Shown here piece after piece: positions 8,034 through 16,681 of a stretch of DNA of 64,000 nt; position 1 is the stretch's first letter, and every line of letters begins with the position of its first letter. The stretch is from DASVCN01 sp040905665 (GTDB lineage: Bacteria; Deinococcota; Deinococci; Deinococcales; Trueperaceae). The stretch covers positions 181,720 to 245,719 of the forward strand of contig JBBDRD010000041.1 in the NCBI GenBank assembly GCA_040905665.1, given 5' to 3'. The translations under genes and the position numbers were made by a program. Under the pieces are notes generated by a model that had not been told where the DNA came from, ran no database searches, and saw only the letters and a program-made list of their open reading frames with translations.

Positions 8034-9122
8034 ATGAAGGTCCACGTATCTAAGAACCAGCTTGCCGACGTCCTCGGACACGTGGAGCGGATAGTTCCCG
8101 CCCGCTCGTCCAACCCGGGCCTCAGTCTCGTTCGACTCAAGCTTTCGGAGGACTCGCTTATCTTCAGCGGTTCGAACATGGACATGGACATCGAAGCTCG
8201 TGTGCGGGCCGATGTCGTGGGGCAGGGCGAGGTGGCGGTACCGGCGCAAGTCTTCGGGCAAGTCGTCCGGGCCCTCCCAGGCGATCAGGTAGAGCTGGGA
8301 TTCGACGACAAGGAGATGGAGATAGTGTCCGGCTCCTACTCCACGCGACTCCAACTGGTCGAGGCTTCGCAGGCTCCGACACTAACCTTCACCGAGGATT
8401 TCGCAGGCGAACTCGATGCCAAGGAACTAGTTGCAGCCCTGTCACATGTTCGTTACGCTGCTGCGACCGCCGATTATCAGGCCATCTTTCGGGGGGTCAA
8501 ACTCGAGCTGGCCGATGGCCGTACCCGGGCAATAGCAAGCGATGGATTCAGGTTGGCCTACTACCACCTCACCAGCACGAGTGGTCTCGAAGCAAACCTG
8601 GTACTCCCGGCTCGCAGCGTCGAAGAGCTCGTCAGGATATTGGACGAGGGGACGGTGCGCATGGCGGTGGGAGAGGGGCAGCTGATGCTCGCCACACCTT
8701 CCACTCGTCTAAACGTCAAGCTCATGGAAGGGTCGTTCCCGGATTATGAACGGGTGATTCCCTCCTCCTTTCCCTTGAGTGTTACGACCGAGGCCAAGGG
8801 ACTCTCCGAGACCGTGTCACGTGTGGCGCTAATGGCCGACCGAACAACCAACAACCGTGTCGACATGTTCGTCAAGGATGGCACGATGCAGATTACTGCC
8901 GAGGGAGCGTTCGGCCGCGCGCAGGAGGCCGTTGCGGTTCGTCAGGAAGGCAGCGAGCCGGAGATCGCCGTTGCTTTCAACGCCAAGTACCTTGTCGACG
9001 CAGTTTCACCTCTGAGCGGCCAGATCTGTATCTCACTCTCTCGTGAGACGGCTCCGAGCGTGCTGGTGGATCCGACCCAACCGGGTTATCTGGCGATGGT
9101 AGTCCCTCTCCGAACAGGATAG
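8034..9122 (+). CDS. dnaN: DNA polymerase III sliding clamp (beta subunit)
   Basis: Ring-shaped processivity clamp for DNA polymerase III. About 362 residues form the three repeated clamp domains. Recognisable segments are MKVHVSKNQLADVLGHVERI at the start, FRGVKLELADGRTRAIASDGFRLAYY in domain 2, and the C-terminal PSVLVDPTQPGYLAMVVPLRTG, close to the family end (YVVMPMR). The ATG at 8034 is preferred over the TTG at 8031 because GGGAG lies 7 bases upstream. It follows oriC directly and is followed 57 bases later by eno on the same strand. Confidence 0.95.
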   Translation: MKVHVSKNQLADVLGHVERIVPARSSNPGLSLVRLKLSEDSLIFSGSNMDMDIEARVRADVVGQGEVAVPAQVFGQVVRALPGDQVELGFDDKEMEIVSGSYSTRLQLVEASQAPTLTFTEDFAGELDAKELVAALSHVRYAAATADYQAIFRGVKLELADGRTRAIASDGFRLAYYHLTSTSGLEANLVLPARSVEELVRILDEGTVRMAVGEGQLMLATPSTRLNVKLMEGSFPDYERVIPSSFPLSVTTEAKGLSETVSRVALMADRTTNNRVDMFVKDGTMQITAEGAFGRAQEAVAVRQEGSEPEIAVAFNAKYLVDAVSPLSGQICISLSRETAPSVLVDPTQPGYLAMVVPLRTG

Positions 9123-9179
9123 GCAGTTGCGGTCTGTGCCGCGGTGGCTTGAAGTGGTGGGGTCCGCAGGAGGACAGTC

Positions 9180-10454
9180 ATGACTCGTATCGAAGACATT
9201 CACGCCCTCGAACTGCTCGACTCTAGGGGCAACCCTACTGTCGGTGCGGTCGTGCGCCTCGAGAGTGGCGTGGAGGGTCTCTCCCTGGTTCCCTCTGGGG
9301 CCTCTACCGGAGCTCACGAAGCAGTTGAGTTGCGTGACGGCGACAAGCGCTTCCTGGGCCGGGGGGTGATTAGGGCGATCAGTAACGTCAATGAGACCAT
9401 CGCCGCCGAACTCTTGGGAATGGACGCTTTTGACCAGGTCGCATTGGACCGGGTAATGATCGAACTCGACGGCACTCCAAACAAAGCTCGACTGGGGGCC
9501 AATGCGATTCTGGCTGTCTCGCTCGCAGCAGCGCGAGCGGTCGCCGCCACACTCGACGTGCCGCTCTACCGGTATCTGGGTGGCCCAGCTGCCCGGGTCT
9601 TGCCCGTACCGATGATGAACGTGATCAACGGTGGGAAGCACGCAGATAACCGCGTGGACATGCAGGAGTTCATGCTGGCGCCAATAGGATTCGATACGTT
9701 CCGAGATGCCCTGCGTTCAGGAGTCGAGACTTTCCATCACCTCAAGAAGGTGCTTTCCGGCCGCGGTTACGACACTAACGTCGGTGACGAGGGAGGGTTC
9801 GCGCCCAACTTGCGGAGCAACGAGGAGGCGATCGAGGTCATCCTGGAGGCGATCGAGAAGGCCGGCTACGTGCCAGGGGAGCAGATAGCGATCGGGCTCG
9901 ATCCGGCATCGACCGAGTTCCACGACGGCGGTAACTATCAGTTGGACGCCGAGGGGCGGAGTCTCTCCGCGGACCAAATGATCGATTATTGGAGTGACTG
10001 GGTAGATCGCTATCCGATCATCTCCATCGAGGACGGCCTGGCGGAGGACGACTGGGGCGGCTGGGCCAAATTGACCGAGCGACTGGGGGATAAGACCCAG
10101 TTGGTAGGGGATGATCTGTTCGTGACTAATGTAGAGCGGCTTGGACGCGGAATAGAAGAGGACGTCGGCAACGCCATCCTCGTCAAGGTCAACCAGATCG
10201 GCACCCTAACCGAATCTCTGGCCACTATCGAATTGGCAAAAGCCAACGGTTATCGGGCGATGATAAGCCACCGCTCGGGTGAAACAGAGGACAGCTTCAT
10301 CGCAGACCTGGCTGTGGCGGTAAATGCCGGGCAGATAAAGACCGGTTCCGCCAGCCGCAGCGACCGGTTGGCCAAGTACAATCGCTTGCTAATGATCGAG
10401 AGCGAACTTGGGGATGGAGCGAGCTTCCTGGGCCGAAAGGCGTTTCGCGGGTGA
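9180..10454 (+). CDS. eno: enolase (phosphopyruvate hydratase)
   Basis: Converts 2-phosphoglycerate to phosphoenolpyruvate in glycolysis. The 424-residue length is normal. The protein starts with IEDIHALELLDSRGNPTV. It has the mobile loop SGASTGAHEAVELRDGD, NGGKHADNRVDMQEFM, and ISIEDGLAEDDW with a metal-binding acidic residue. The catalytic Lys region is VKVNQIGTLTE, followed by the signature SHRSGETEDSFIADLAVA and KTGSASRSDRLAKYN near the end. AGGAGG lies 7 bases before the ATG. The stop overlaps the pyk start (GTGA), so the two glycolytic enzymes are translationally coupled. Confidence 0.97.
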   Translation: MTRIEDIHALELLDSRGNPTVGAVVRLESGVEGLSLVPSGASTGAHEAVELRDGDKRFLGRGVIRAISNVNETIAAELLGMDAFDQVALDRVMIELDGTPNKARLGANAILAVSLAAARAVAATLDVPLYRYLGGPAARVLPVPMMNVINGGKHADNRVDMQEFMLAPIGFDTFRDALRSGVETFHHLKKVLSGRGYDTNVGDEGGFAPNLRSNEEAIEVILEAIEKAGYVPGEQIAIGLDPASTEFHDGGNYQLDAEGRSLSADQMIDYWSDWVDRYPIISIEDGLAEDDWGGWAKLTERLGDKTQLVGDDLFVTNVERLGRGIEEDVGNAILVKVNQIGTLTESLATIELAKANGYRAMISHRSGETEDSFIADLAVAVNAGQIKTGSASRSDRLAKYNRLLMIESELGDGASFLGRKAFRG

Positions 10455-11878
10455 GTCCTCGCCGTACAAAGATAGTTGCCACGCTGGGGCCGGTGACCAG
10501 CAACCAGGAGATGATCGTCGCCCTGCTCGAAGCGGGGGTGAACGTCTTCCGCCTGAACTTCTCGCACGGCAGTCGCGAGACACACCGAGCCAACATCGAG
10601 ATGATTCGGGCCGAGAGTGAGCGGCTGGGCCGGTCGATTGGTGTTCTGCAAGATCTACAGGGGCCAAAGATCCGAACCGGCACCTTCGCCGACGGCCGAG
10701 TTCTCCTCGAGGTCGGGAAACGGTTCGATTTCACCTGTGACGATGACTCTCCTGGCGACGCCAAACGGGTTGGCGTTACCTACAAGGGTCTTTGCAATGA
10801 CGTCAAGATCGGCGACACTCTACTCCTCGACGACGGCCGCCTGGGTGTGCAGGTCACAGCCCTGCGGGGCAGGGTCATAGAGACGGAAGTGACCTTGGGT
10901 GGGGTGTTGTCGAACAACAAGGGGATCAACATTCCTGGGGCCGACCTCAGCATTCCAGCGCTTACCGACAAGGATGTCGAGGACCTGCTGTTCGGCGCCG
11001 AGTTGGACGTCGACTGGGTAGCTGTCAGTTTCGTCCGCTCGCGTGACGATCTGCTTCTCGCTCGCCACTACCTGGCTCGCGCCGGCTCGAACGCCAAGCT
11101 CATGGCCAAGATCGAGAAGCCGGGGGCGGTTCAGCGCTTCGATGAGATCTTGAGCGAGGTGGATGGCGTGATGGTTGCGCGCGGCGACCTGGGGGTGGAG
11201 ATGCCGCCGGAACGGGTACCGCTCATCCAGAAACGGCTGATTCGTGCCTGCGTGGAAGCCGGTAAGCCGGTCGTCACCGCCACCCAGATGCTCGAGTCGA
11301 TGATCGAGAACCCAACTCCGACCCGCGCCGAGGCGAGTGACGTTGCCAATGCGATCTACGACGGGACCGATGCGATCATGCTGTCGGCCGAGACAGCAGT
11401 GGGTTCCTATCCTATCGAGGCGGTGCGCATGATGGACCGAATCGCGCGCTCGGTCGAAGCCGATGACCGCTACCAGACCGACATGCGCGAGCAGTACCCC
11501 AAGCCGGACGACACCACTGCCGATGCCGTCTCGCTGGGCGCCTGCCAGATGGCGTTCAACCTGAGCGCGAACCTCATCGTTACCTTTACTTCGTCGGGTA
11601 CGACCGCCATGCGGGTCTCACGCAACCGTCCGGCGGCGCCGATCCTGGCCGTAACTCCCAGCCGGCGCGCCTTCCGACAATTAAGCGTCGTTTGGGGGGT
11701 CATTCCGCATCGAAGCGAAGAGATCCACTCCACCGATGAGATGGTGACGGTGGCGATAAAGGCGATCGAGGATCGTGGCTTGGGGCTGGCCGAGAGCCGA
11801 TTCGTCATTACCGCCGGTGTGCCGTTCGGAATGCGCGGAACGACCAACCTGATTCGCGTCGAAAAGATGCAGTCCTAA
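10451..11878 (+). CDS. pyk: pyruvate kinase
   Basis: Transfers phosphate from phosphoenolpyruvate to ADP in the last step of glycolysis. The 475-residue protein begins with RRTKIVATLGPVTSNQEM. It contains NFSHGSRETHRANIEMIR, the catalytic Lys region KLMAKIEKPGAVQRFDEI, the metal site MVARGDLGVEMPPE, and TATQMLESM. The C-terminal allosteric domain contains FTSSGTTAMRVSRNRP. The GTG start overlaps the eno stop in GTGA. It is followed by a strong hairpin that ends the dnaN-eno-pyk block. Confidence 0.97.
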   Translation: MSPRRTKIVATLGPVTSNQEMIVALLEAGVNVFRLNFSHGSRETHRANIEMIRAESERLGRSIGVLQDLQGPKIRTGTFADGRVLLEVGKRFDFTCDDDSPGDAKRVGVTYKGLCNDVKIGDTLLLDDGRLGVQVTALRGRVIETEVTLGGVLSNNKGINIPGADLSIPALTDKDVEDLLFGAELDVDWVAVSFVRSRDDLLLARHYLARAGSNAKLMAKIEKPGAVQRFDEILSEVDGVMVARGDLGVEMPPERVPLIQKRLIRACVEAGKPVVTATQMLESMIENPTPTRAEASDVANAIYDGTDAIMLSAETAVGSYPIEAVRMMDRIARSVEADDRYQTDMREQYPKPDDTTADAVSLGACQMAFNLSANLIVTFTSSGTTAMRVSRNRPAAPILAVTPSRRAFRQLSVVWGVIPHRSEEIHSTDEMVTVAIKAIEDRGLGLAESRFVITAGVPFGMRGTTNLIRVEKMQS

Positions 11879-11941
11879 GGCCGAGCTAGTCTTGGCGTAA
11901 ACGAATCGTTGTGGGGCGCTGTACTTGTGGCGAGAAGGAGG

Positions 11942-11972
11942 AAGGGCGGTCAAGCAAGCGGGGACCGCCCTT
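11942..11972. terminator. bidirectional hairpin terminator between pyk and rplI
   Basis: AAGGGCGGTC (11942-11951) pairs perfectly with GACCGCCCTT (11963-11972) across an 11-base loop. It lies between two convergent genes, 63 bases after the pyk stop and 88 bases after the rplI stop. The T-richness after the stem is modest (TTCATTC on the plus side, CCTCCTTCT on the minus side). The position supports a terminator shared by both strands. Confidence 0.65.
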
Positions 11973-12060
11973 CATTCAATTCGGCGTGCCGAGCCTTATA
12001 CTACCGAGCATTTACTACCGGGCGGTCGAGCTGTTACTCCGCCCGTTATTCCATTGGCTT

Positions 12061-12507
12061 TTATTCCTCGGCAGTGACCTTTACTTGCAGGTCGATTTGC
12101 ACATCGGGATGAGGCTTGTAGGGGATGGTGTATTCGCCAAGCGTCTTGAGCGGTTCGGCGAGGTCGATCTTGCGGCGGTCGATTTCGACGTCGTAGGCAG
12201 CCTTGACCGCCTCGGCGATGTCGCGGTTGCCAACCGAGCCGTAGATGCGTTCTTCGCCGGCCTTGACGCGAATCTCGATGACAGCTTCGGAGAGGAGCTC
12301 CTTGAGACGCTCGGCATCACCCTTGCGCTCGGAAAGCTGACGCGCCCTTTGGGCAAGGCGGGCCTGAAGCTCGGCGCGGTTCGAGCGGGTGGCTGGTAGA
12401 GCCAGCCCTTGCGGGATCAGGAAGTTACGGGCATGGCCGGCACGAACCTTCACCATCTCGCCCGCATCGCCCAACTTGTTAACGGGCTCGAGCAAAATGA
12501 CGTTCAT
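12061..12507 (-). CDS. rplI: 50S ribosomal protein L9
   Basis: Large-subunit protein that binds 23S rRNA near the L1 stalk base. The 148-residue protein starts MNVILLEPVNKLGDAGEMVKVRAGHARNFLIP, the family's N-domain signature, here given in outline only. The long connecting helix and the C-terminal domain follow, ending LQVKVTAEE. The start overlaps the rpsR stop by 4 bases. It is the last gene of rpsF-ssb-rpsR-rplI, a standard bacterial order. Confidence 0.95.
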   Translation of the reverse strand: MNVILLEPVNKLGDAGEMVKVRAGHARNFLIPQGLALPATRSNRAELQARLAQRARQLSERKGDAERLKELLSEAVIEIRVKAGEERIYGSVGNRDIAEAVKAAYDVEIDRRKIDLAEPLKTLGEYTIPYKPHPDVQIDLQVKVTAEE

Positions 12508-12794
12508 CGGCGGACCAACTTCTCCGTAATGGGGACGATCGCGAGCATGCGGGCACGTTTGATCGTTGTAGCGAGCCTACGCTGGTGCTTGGCGCACGTG
12601 CCGGTACGACGACGAGGCAAAATCTTGGCGGTATCACTGATGTAGCGCCGAAGCATTCTGCTGTCGTGATATGCGGTGATTTCTAGATCTCCGGTGCAGA
12701 ACTGGCACACCTTGGGACGGCGACCGCGGCGGCCACCTCCACGCTTGTCGCGAGCTTTGCTGCGCGCGTCTTTTCCTTTGCTCTCTCTTGCCAT
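12504..12794 (-). CDS. rpsR: 30S ribosomal protein S18
   Basis: Small-subunit protein paired with S6 on the platform. The 96-residue protein has a long basic N-terminus rich in Arg, Lys and Gly. The S18 core follows (YISDTAKILPRRRTGTCAKHQRRLATTIKRAR is the outline; key pieces are KILPRR and TIKRARML). CQFC near residue 31 and CAKH near residue 68 give two Cys/His pairs, consistent with a zinc-binding form of S18. The stop/start overlap with rplI is 4 bases, and ssb ends directly before it. Confidence 0.95.
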   Translation of the reverse strand: MARESKGKDARSKARDKRGGGRRGRRPKVCQFCTGDLEITAYHDSRMLRRYISDTAKILPRRRTGTCAKHQRRLATTIKRARMLAIVPITEKLVRR

Positions 12795-13631
12795 TTAGAA
12801 GGGTAAGTCCTCTTCCGGTGGAAACTCTTCATCTATGTCAAGCTGATTCGCCTGGGCGCGCGAAGCCACTGGCTCCGGGCGGGTTCCGGCTCCACCAACG
12901 CCGGGACCACGAGTCAGGAACTCGACGCGCGACCCTTCGATGCGCGTCGTGTATCTACGGTTACCTTCTTTGTCTGTCCAGGAATCATTAACCAGACGAC
13001 CCGTTGCGAACACCGGATCGCCCTTTGCCAACTCCCCGCAAGATTCCGCCAGTTCGCGCCACACGTTTACGTCCACGTAGTGAGTGCGCTCCTGGTCGTT
13101 GCCGCTACGGTCACGAAAACGCTCGTTGACTGCGACGCTAAAGCGAGTGACCGCACTCCCCGAGGGGGTGTAACGGAGTTCCGCATCGCGAGTGAGGTTG
13201 CCGATGATCATGACTTCGTTGAGGGCGTTGCGCAGGCGCTGTTGTCCTTTGGCGTCCTCAACGGTGGCGGCGGTAGGATTTGAACCGGTGGTGCGTGAGC
13301 CGAACCCCATTACCTCTACACGGGTTGCCTTGACGTCGAGCGCGCTGCGGCGCTGGCCGTCCTGACTCTCCCACGAGCGGTAATCGAGGCGGCCCTCGGC
13401 GAATACAGGAACACCTGCCTCCAGCTGATTTGCCAGAGACTCGGCCTGTGCGCCGAACACCGTCACCTTGTGGTACCAGGCCAGCTCTCGCTGCTGATCG
13501 TCATCACCCACGACGTGATCGTTGCCCGCGAGGCTCATCTCGAGGATTGCGAGACCACCAGGGGTGTAACGCAGCTCGGGACGCTGGGTGAGCGTACCTG
13601 CAAGGAAGATGTAGTTCAGTCCTCGTGCCAT
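12795..13631 (-). CDS. ssb: single-stranded DNA-binding protein with two OB folds
   Basis: Protects single-stranded DNA during replication and repair. At 278 residues it is about twice the usual bacterial length. It contains two OB domains in tandem: the first starts MARGLNYIFLAGTLTQRPEL, and the second starts near residue 137 with NEVMIIGNLTRDAELRYTPS. This two-domain form, working as a dimer, is the known hallmark of the Deinococcus-Thermus phylum. The C-terminus ends in the acidic partner-recruiting tip (DIDEEFPPEEDLPF). It lies between rpsF and rpsR in the usual order. Confidence 0.96.
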   Translation of the reverse strand: MARGLNYIFLAGTLTQRPELRYTPGGLAILEMSLAGNDHVVGDDDQQRELAWYHKVTVFGAQAESLANQLEAGVPVFAEGRLDYRSWESQDGQRRSALDVKATRVEVMGFGSRTTGSNPTAATVEDAKGQQRLRNALNEVMIIGNLTRDAELRYTPSGSAVTRFSVAVNERFRDRSGNDQERTHYVDVNVWRELAESCGELAKGDPVFATGRLVNDSWTDKEGNRRYTTRIEGSRVEFLTRGPGVGGAGTRPEPVASRAQANQLDIDEEFPPEEDLPF

Positions 13632-13674
13632 GATCTACTCCTACGCCTATGAAGCGGTCAGCGTTCTGCTGGTC

Positions 13675-14022
13675 TCAATCGGCGGCTTGTGATTCCTGGG
13701 GAGCGGCAGGCTTTCTAGTCTTCCACTCCGGACGATCCTTCACGACCAGCACACGCATGACGTTATCACGCTGCCTAATAGCCGCTTCGACCGCCTTGGG
13801 TGTTTCACCAGTGAGGTTTAGGCGATAGATTACGTAGTACCCTTCGTTGAGCTTGCGGATTGGATAGGCAAGCCGACGAGAACCCCACTCATCCACCTCT
13901 ATTATCTCGCCACCAACGCGCTCGACTTGGGTCGCGACGGCGTCCTTTTCCGTCTGGACCTGCTGTTCGCTGAGGTTGGGGTCGAGGATCAGGTTGAGAT
14001 CGTACTGATTATTGCTCGGCAT
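13675..14022 (-). CDS. rpsF: 30S ribosomal protein S6
   Basis: Binds S18 and 16S rRNA on the small-subunit platform. The 115-residue protein has the ferredoxin-like S6 fold, with YDLNLILDPNLSEQQVQTEK at the start, DEWGSRRLAYPIRKLNEGYY in the middle and a short Ala/Gln tail. The ribosome site AAGGAGGTGA is 4 bases before the ATG, near-ideal for a ribosomal protein gene. It is the first gene of the operon; its promoter must lie in the repeat-containing gap upstream. Confidence 0.95.
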   Translation of the reverse strand: MPSNNQYDLNLILDPNLSEQQVQTEKDAVATQVERVGGEIIEVDEWGSRRLAYPIRKLNEGYYVIYRLNLTGETPKAVEAAIRQRDNVMRVLVVKDRPEWKTRKPAAPQESQAAD

Positions 14023-14428
14023 GTGTCACCTCCTTTGCAAGGCCGGTAGCGGCACCTTCTCCGTAGTTTAGAACTCCGCAGCTTTAGAACTGTAGCTTTA
14101 AAACTCAGAAGCTCTATAACCAGCAACTTTAGAAGATTCCGCCCTCTCCAGCACTCTTTCCAACATAGGCGCTTCAAACACAGGCGCTTCAAACACAGGC
14201 GCTTCAAACACAGGCGCTTCAAACAGAGGCGCTTCAAACAGAGGCGCTTCAAACATAGGCTCGCCGCGAAACGCGGCAAATACTGATAGTAGCACGTGCC
14301 GTCAGGTGGGCGGAATCCCGGCAGACGCGTCCCAGTGAAGGAGGCCCGGACAAAGCGCCGGCCAAAGTGCCCGGCTAAAGTGCCCGGGCCAGACACGGCC
14401 GGGCGAAGGTGCCGGGTGGCAGCAGTCC
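14023..14428. other. 406-base intergenic region upstream of rpsF
   Basis: No gene is supported here. Next to rpsF (about 14066-14135) are degenerate copies of a TTTAGAACT-type motif. These are followed by six clean 15-bp repeats (14167-14256), then a GC-rich stretch with imperfect copies of AAAGTGCCCGGC (about 14357-14390). Minus-strand reading frames across the repeats (FEAP or LCLKR repeated) look like artefacts of the array. The rpsF promoter must be in here, but no clear -35/-10 pair was found. Confidence 0.6.
14167..14256. repeat. six tandem 15-bp repeats upstream of rpsF
   Basis: Six consecutive copies of AGGCGCTTCAAACAC occupy 14167-14256. Copies 1-3 are identical, copies 4-5 end in G, and copy 6 ends in T. 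Only the last base varies, which points to recent expansion. The unit is unrelated in sequence to the 18-bp array upstream of dnaA. Confidence 0.92.
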
Positions 14429-15811
14429 TCAGCGGTTTACGCCAACCATTTCATCCGCCACCCGAAGCGCGTCACGGACACAGTCGTTGACGGCCACTCC
14501 GTGGAAGGCGTTTCCGGCCAGAACCAGTCCCGGCCAGTGGCGAGCCGCGGCCATCGCCCTCTCTACACGGCCACGGTGACCCAACTCGTACTGCGGTATG
14601 GCCCGCGGGATCGAGATCCTCTGCGAGAAAATCGGTTCTGCGGTGACGCCGAGCGTTAGGCGGAGGTCGTGAGCAACGGCCGCGAAAGCCTGGGCGTCTT
14701 CCAGCTCGCCAAAACCCGGGTCGAGGACGCCGCCGGCGAGGACGCGCAAGAAAACCGTTCCAGCTGGGGCCGACTCTTCGAAGAGTGACGACGTCCAGAT
14801 CGCCCCTAAGCTGCGAACGCCCTCGCCACGAGGCGCCAGAAAGCCGAAGCCGTCGAGTGGATGAGCCACGTCGACCCGGTGATACGCCATGACAAGCACA
14901 TCGACCTGCGCGTAAGGGATCTGCTCGAGCGCGTCGGTGGCCCCGGCGAGGATCGGCCCGAGCAGGCGGGCGCTGGTGTAAGCAGGCGTCGCCACTACCA
15001 ATTGTTCGGTTTGCAACCTCTCGCCGCTGGTCAACGTGACTTCATAGCCGCCACCGTTCCCGGCGTTCACCATTTCGACCTCGGTCCCGGTTCGTAGGTC
15101 GTCACCCAGGTGGCGACCCAGCGCAGCCGTGAGCTCCCCCATGCCTCCCGGCTTGAAGCTGTAGAGGGCGGCACCTGCAGACCTTCTACCCTTACTACTA
15201 CCTCTTGTACTACTACCCCTTGATGACGCCATTGCGCGCAGCAGGCTGCCATGATCGCGCTCCATCTGTCTCATCCGCGGAAAGAGGGCGCCCGCGCTCA
15301 GGCGGCGCGAGTCTCCGGCGGTTATCCCTAATACCATCGTCGCGGCCAGGGTGCGGGCGGCTTCGCCGCCAAAGTGGCGGGCCACGAAGTCGTGAACCGA
15401 CTCATCGGTACCGTTGGCATAGCGGCGGCCAAGGAGCGGCTCCAGGGCGGCGCGAAGTTTGCCGGCGGGGGAGAGCAACTCGGTCGCGAGGAACTCCCGG
15501 GGTTTGACGGGAACCCGCCGCAAGCTGCCGTCACGGTAGAGGTAGCGGTAACGGGCGTGGTCTGAAGCGGGCGACAGCTTCGCCTCGAGTCCGAGTTCCT
15601 CCACCAGTTCGAGCGTATGCGGAGCAGCTTGGAACCCGTTGGGGCCCCAATCGACGGTGAAGCCGTCGATGCTACCGGAGCGCACCTTGCCCCCGGCCAC
15701 ATCCTCCTTCTCGAGCACGAGGATCGACCAGCCTGGGCGTCGCTTCCGTAGCTCGAACGCGGCTGTGAGGCCCGAAATGCCGCCACCGATGACGATTACG
15801 TTATGGACCAC
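14429..15811 (-). CDS. hemY: protoporphyrinogen oxidase (HemY type)
   Basis: FAD enzyme that oxidises protoporphyrinogen IX (or coproporphyrinogen III) with oxygen. The dinucleotide fold is VIVIGGGISGLTAAFELRKR at the N-terminus, followed by VLEKEDVAGGKVRS. The family pattern GPNGFQ appears near residue 55, and the C-terminal FAD segment is LVLAGNAFHGVAVNDCVRDA. The GTG at 15809-15811 is preferred; a TTG at 15841 would add ten residues. An in-frame Ser/Arg/Gly stretch (SSRGSSTRGSSKGRR) sits in the middle. The presence of hemF in the window favours the protoporphyrin route over the coproporphyrin route. Confidence 0.88.
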   Translation of the reverse strand: MVHNVIVIGGGISGLTAAFELRKRRPGWSILVLEKEDVAGGKVRSGSIDGFTVDWGPNGFQAAPHTLELVEELGLEAKLSPASDHARYRYLYRDGSLRRVPVKPREFLATELLSPAGKLRAALEPLLGRRYANGTDESVHDFVARHFGGEAARTLAATMVLGITAGDSRRLSAGALFPRMRQMERDHGSLLRAMASSRGSSTRGSSKGRRSAGAALYSFKPGGMGELTAALGRHLGDDLRTGTEVEMVNAGNGGGYEVTLTSGERLQTEQLVVATPAYTSARLLGPILAGATDALEQIPYAQVDVLVMAYHRVDVAHPLDGFGFLAPRGEGVRSLGAIWTSSLFEESAPAGTVFLRVLAGGVLDPGFGELEDAQAFAAVAHDLRLTLGVTAEPIFSQRISIPRAIPQYELGHRGRVERAMAAARHWPGLVLAGNAFHGVAVNDCVRDALRVADEMVGVNR

Positions 15812-15884
15812 GCTTCTCAGAATACTCGACCGCGTTCTCAACCGCGGAACCTGCAGCCGAAACTATCGCCGCGCGAGACAGAGG

Positions 15885-15949
15885 CGCGCAACCCCGGTGA
15901 TGCACACTCCCGGTGACGCACACTCCCCGGTGACGCGCAACCCCGGTGA
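15885..15949. repeat. four tandem 16-17-bp repeats upstream of the glycosylase gene
   Basis: CGCGCAACCCCGGTGA (15885-15900), TGCACACTCCCGGTGA (15901-15916), CGCACACTCCCCGGTGA (15917-15933) and CGCGCAACCCCGGTGA (15934-15949) are adjacent. They lie in the divergent gap between hemY and tag, ending 15 bases before the tag start. They may affect spacing of promoter elements; no promoter was recognised. Confidence 0.8.
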
Positions 15950-15964
15950 AGCTATCCTGAGCGC

Positions 15965-16573
15965 ATGGCCAATTCTCCACCCGCCCCCCCGGGCGGAGCC
16001 GCTGCCCCCATCAAGAGTTACTGCCAGACCGCCCCCGGTCACCCACTCCACGGCCCCTACCACGAGCAGGAGTACGGCTTTCCCGTCGAGGAGGACGACA
16101 TTCTCTTCGAACGGTTGGTGCTGGAGATCAATCAGGCGGGGTTGTCGTGGATCACCATCCTACGCAAGCGGGAGGGCTTTCGCCGGGCCTACGACGGCTT
16201 CGAGATCGAGCGGGTGGCGCGCTACGGCAACGAGGAGCGGGAGCGGCTTCTGGCTGACCCCGCGATCATCCGAAACCGACTCAAGGTCGACGCAGCGATC
16301 GAGAATGCCAGGCGCATCCTCGCCCTGAGAGAAGAGCACGGCTCCTTCAAGCGGTGGCTCGAAGCTCACCACCCGCTGGACCGAACGGAGTGGACGAAGC
16401 TGTTCAGGCGCAACTTCAAGTTCATGGGAGGGGAGATCGTGAACGAGTTCCTGATGAGCACCGGCTACCTCCCGGGCGCTCACGGCGAAGGGTGCCCGGT
16501 GGCCGTCCGGGCGTTGGCTGCATCGCCGCCCTGGAGCCGCTTTGTGCAGTCGGACCGGCCAGGAGGCGATTGA
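15965..16573 (+). CDS. tag: DNA-3-methyladenine glycosylase I
   Basis: Base-excision repair enzyme that removes 3-methyladenine from alkylated DNA. The 202-residue protein has the Tag core: PYHEQEYGFPVEEDDILFER, LEINQAGLSWITILRKREGF, and NFKFMGGEIVNEFLMSTGYL. The zinc ligands expected from the E. coli enzyme are visible: an N-terminal Cys (SYCQ), the His of PYHE, and a C-terminal His/Cys pair in GAHGEGC. The first 15 residues are Pro/Ala-rich and not conserved. It is divergent from hemY across a 150-base gap holding tandem repeats. Confidence 0.93.
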   Translation: MANSPPAPPGGAAAPIKSYCQTAPGHPLHGPYHEQEYGFPVEEDDILFERLVLEINQAGLSWITILRKREGFRRAYDGFEIERVARYGNEERERLLADPAIIRNRLKVDAAIENARRILALREEHGSFKRWLEAHHPLDRTEWTKLFRRNFKFMGGEIVNEFLMSTGYLPGAHGEGCPVAVRALAASPPWSRFVQSDRPGGD

Positions 16574-16681
16574 GCGCCAAAGGAAGGGCTAATCGAAAAT
16601 TGCGAGCCACGTACCGTCGGGGCAGTAGCAGCGGTGCTATAGCTGGTTAGCGAAGCGGGCCGTCGAGGCTCGAGTACGCAC

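Noticed and set aside
4790..14256. Tandem arrays considered as CRISPR
   Set aside because: Copies are directly adjacent with no spacers, and no cas genes occur in the window.
14098..14295. Minus-strand frame encoding repeated FEAP peptides
   Set aside because: Arises from the 15-bp array, where any open frame repeats; no start context and no conserved sequence.
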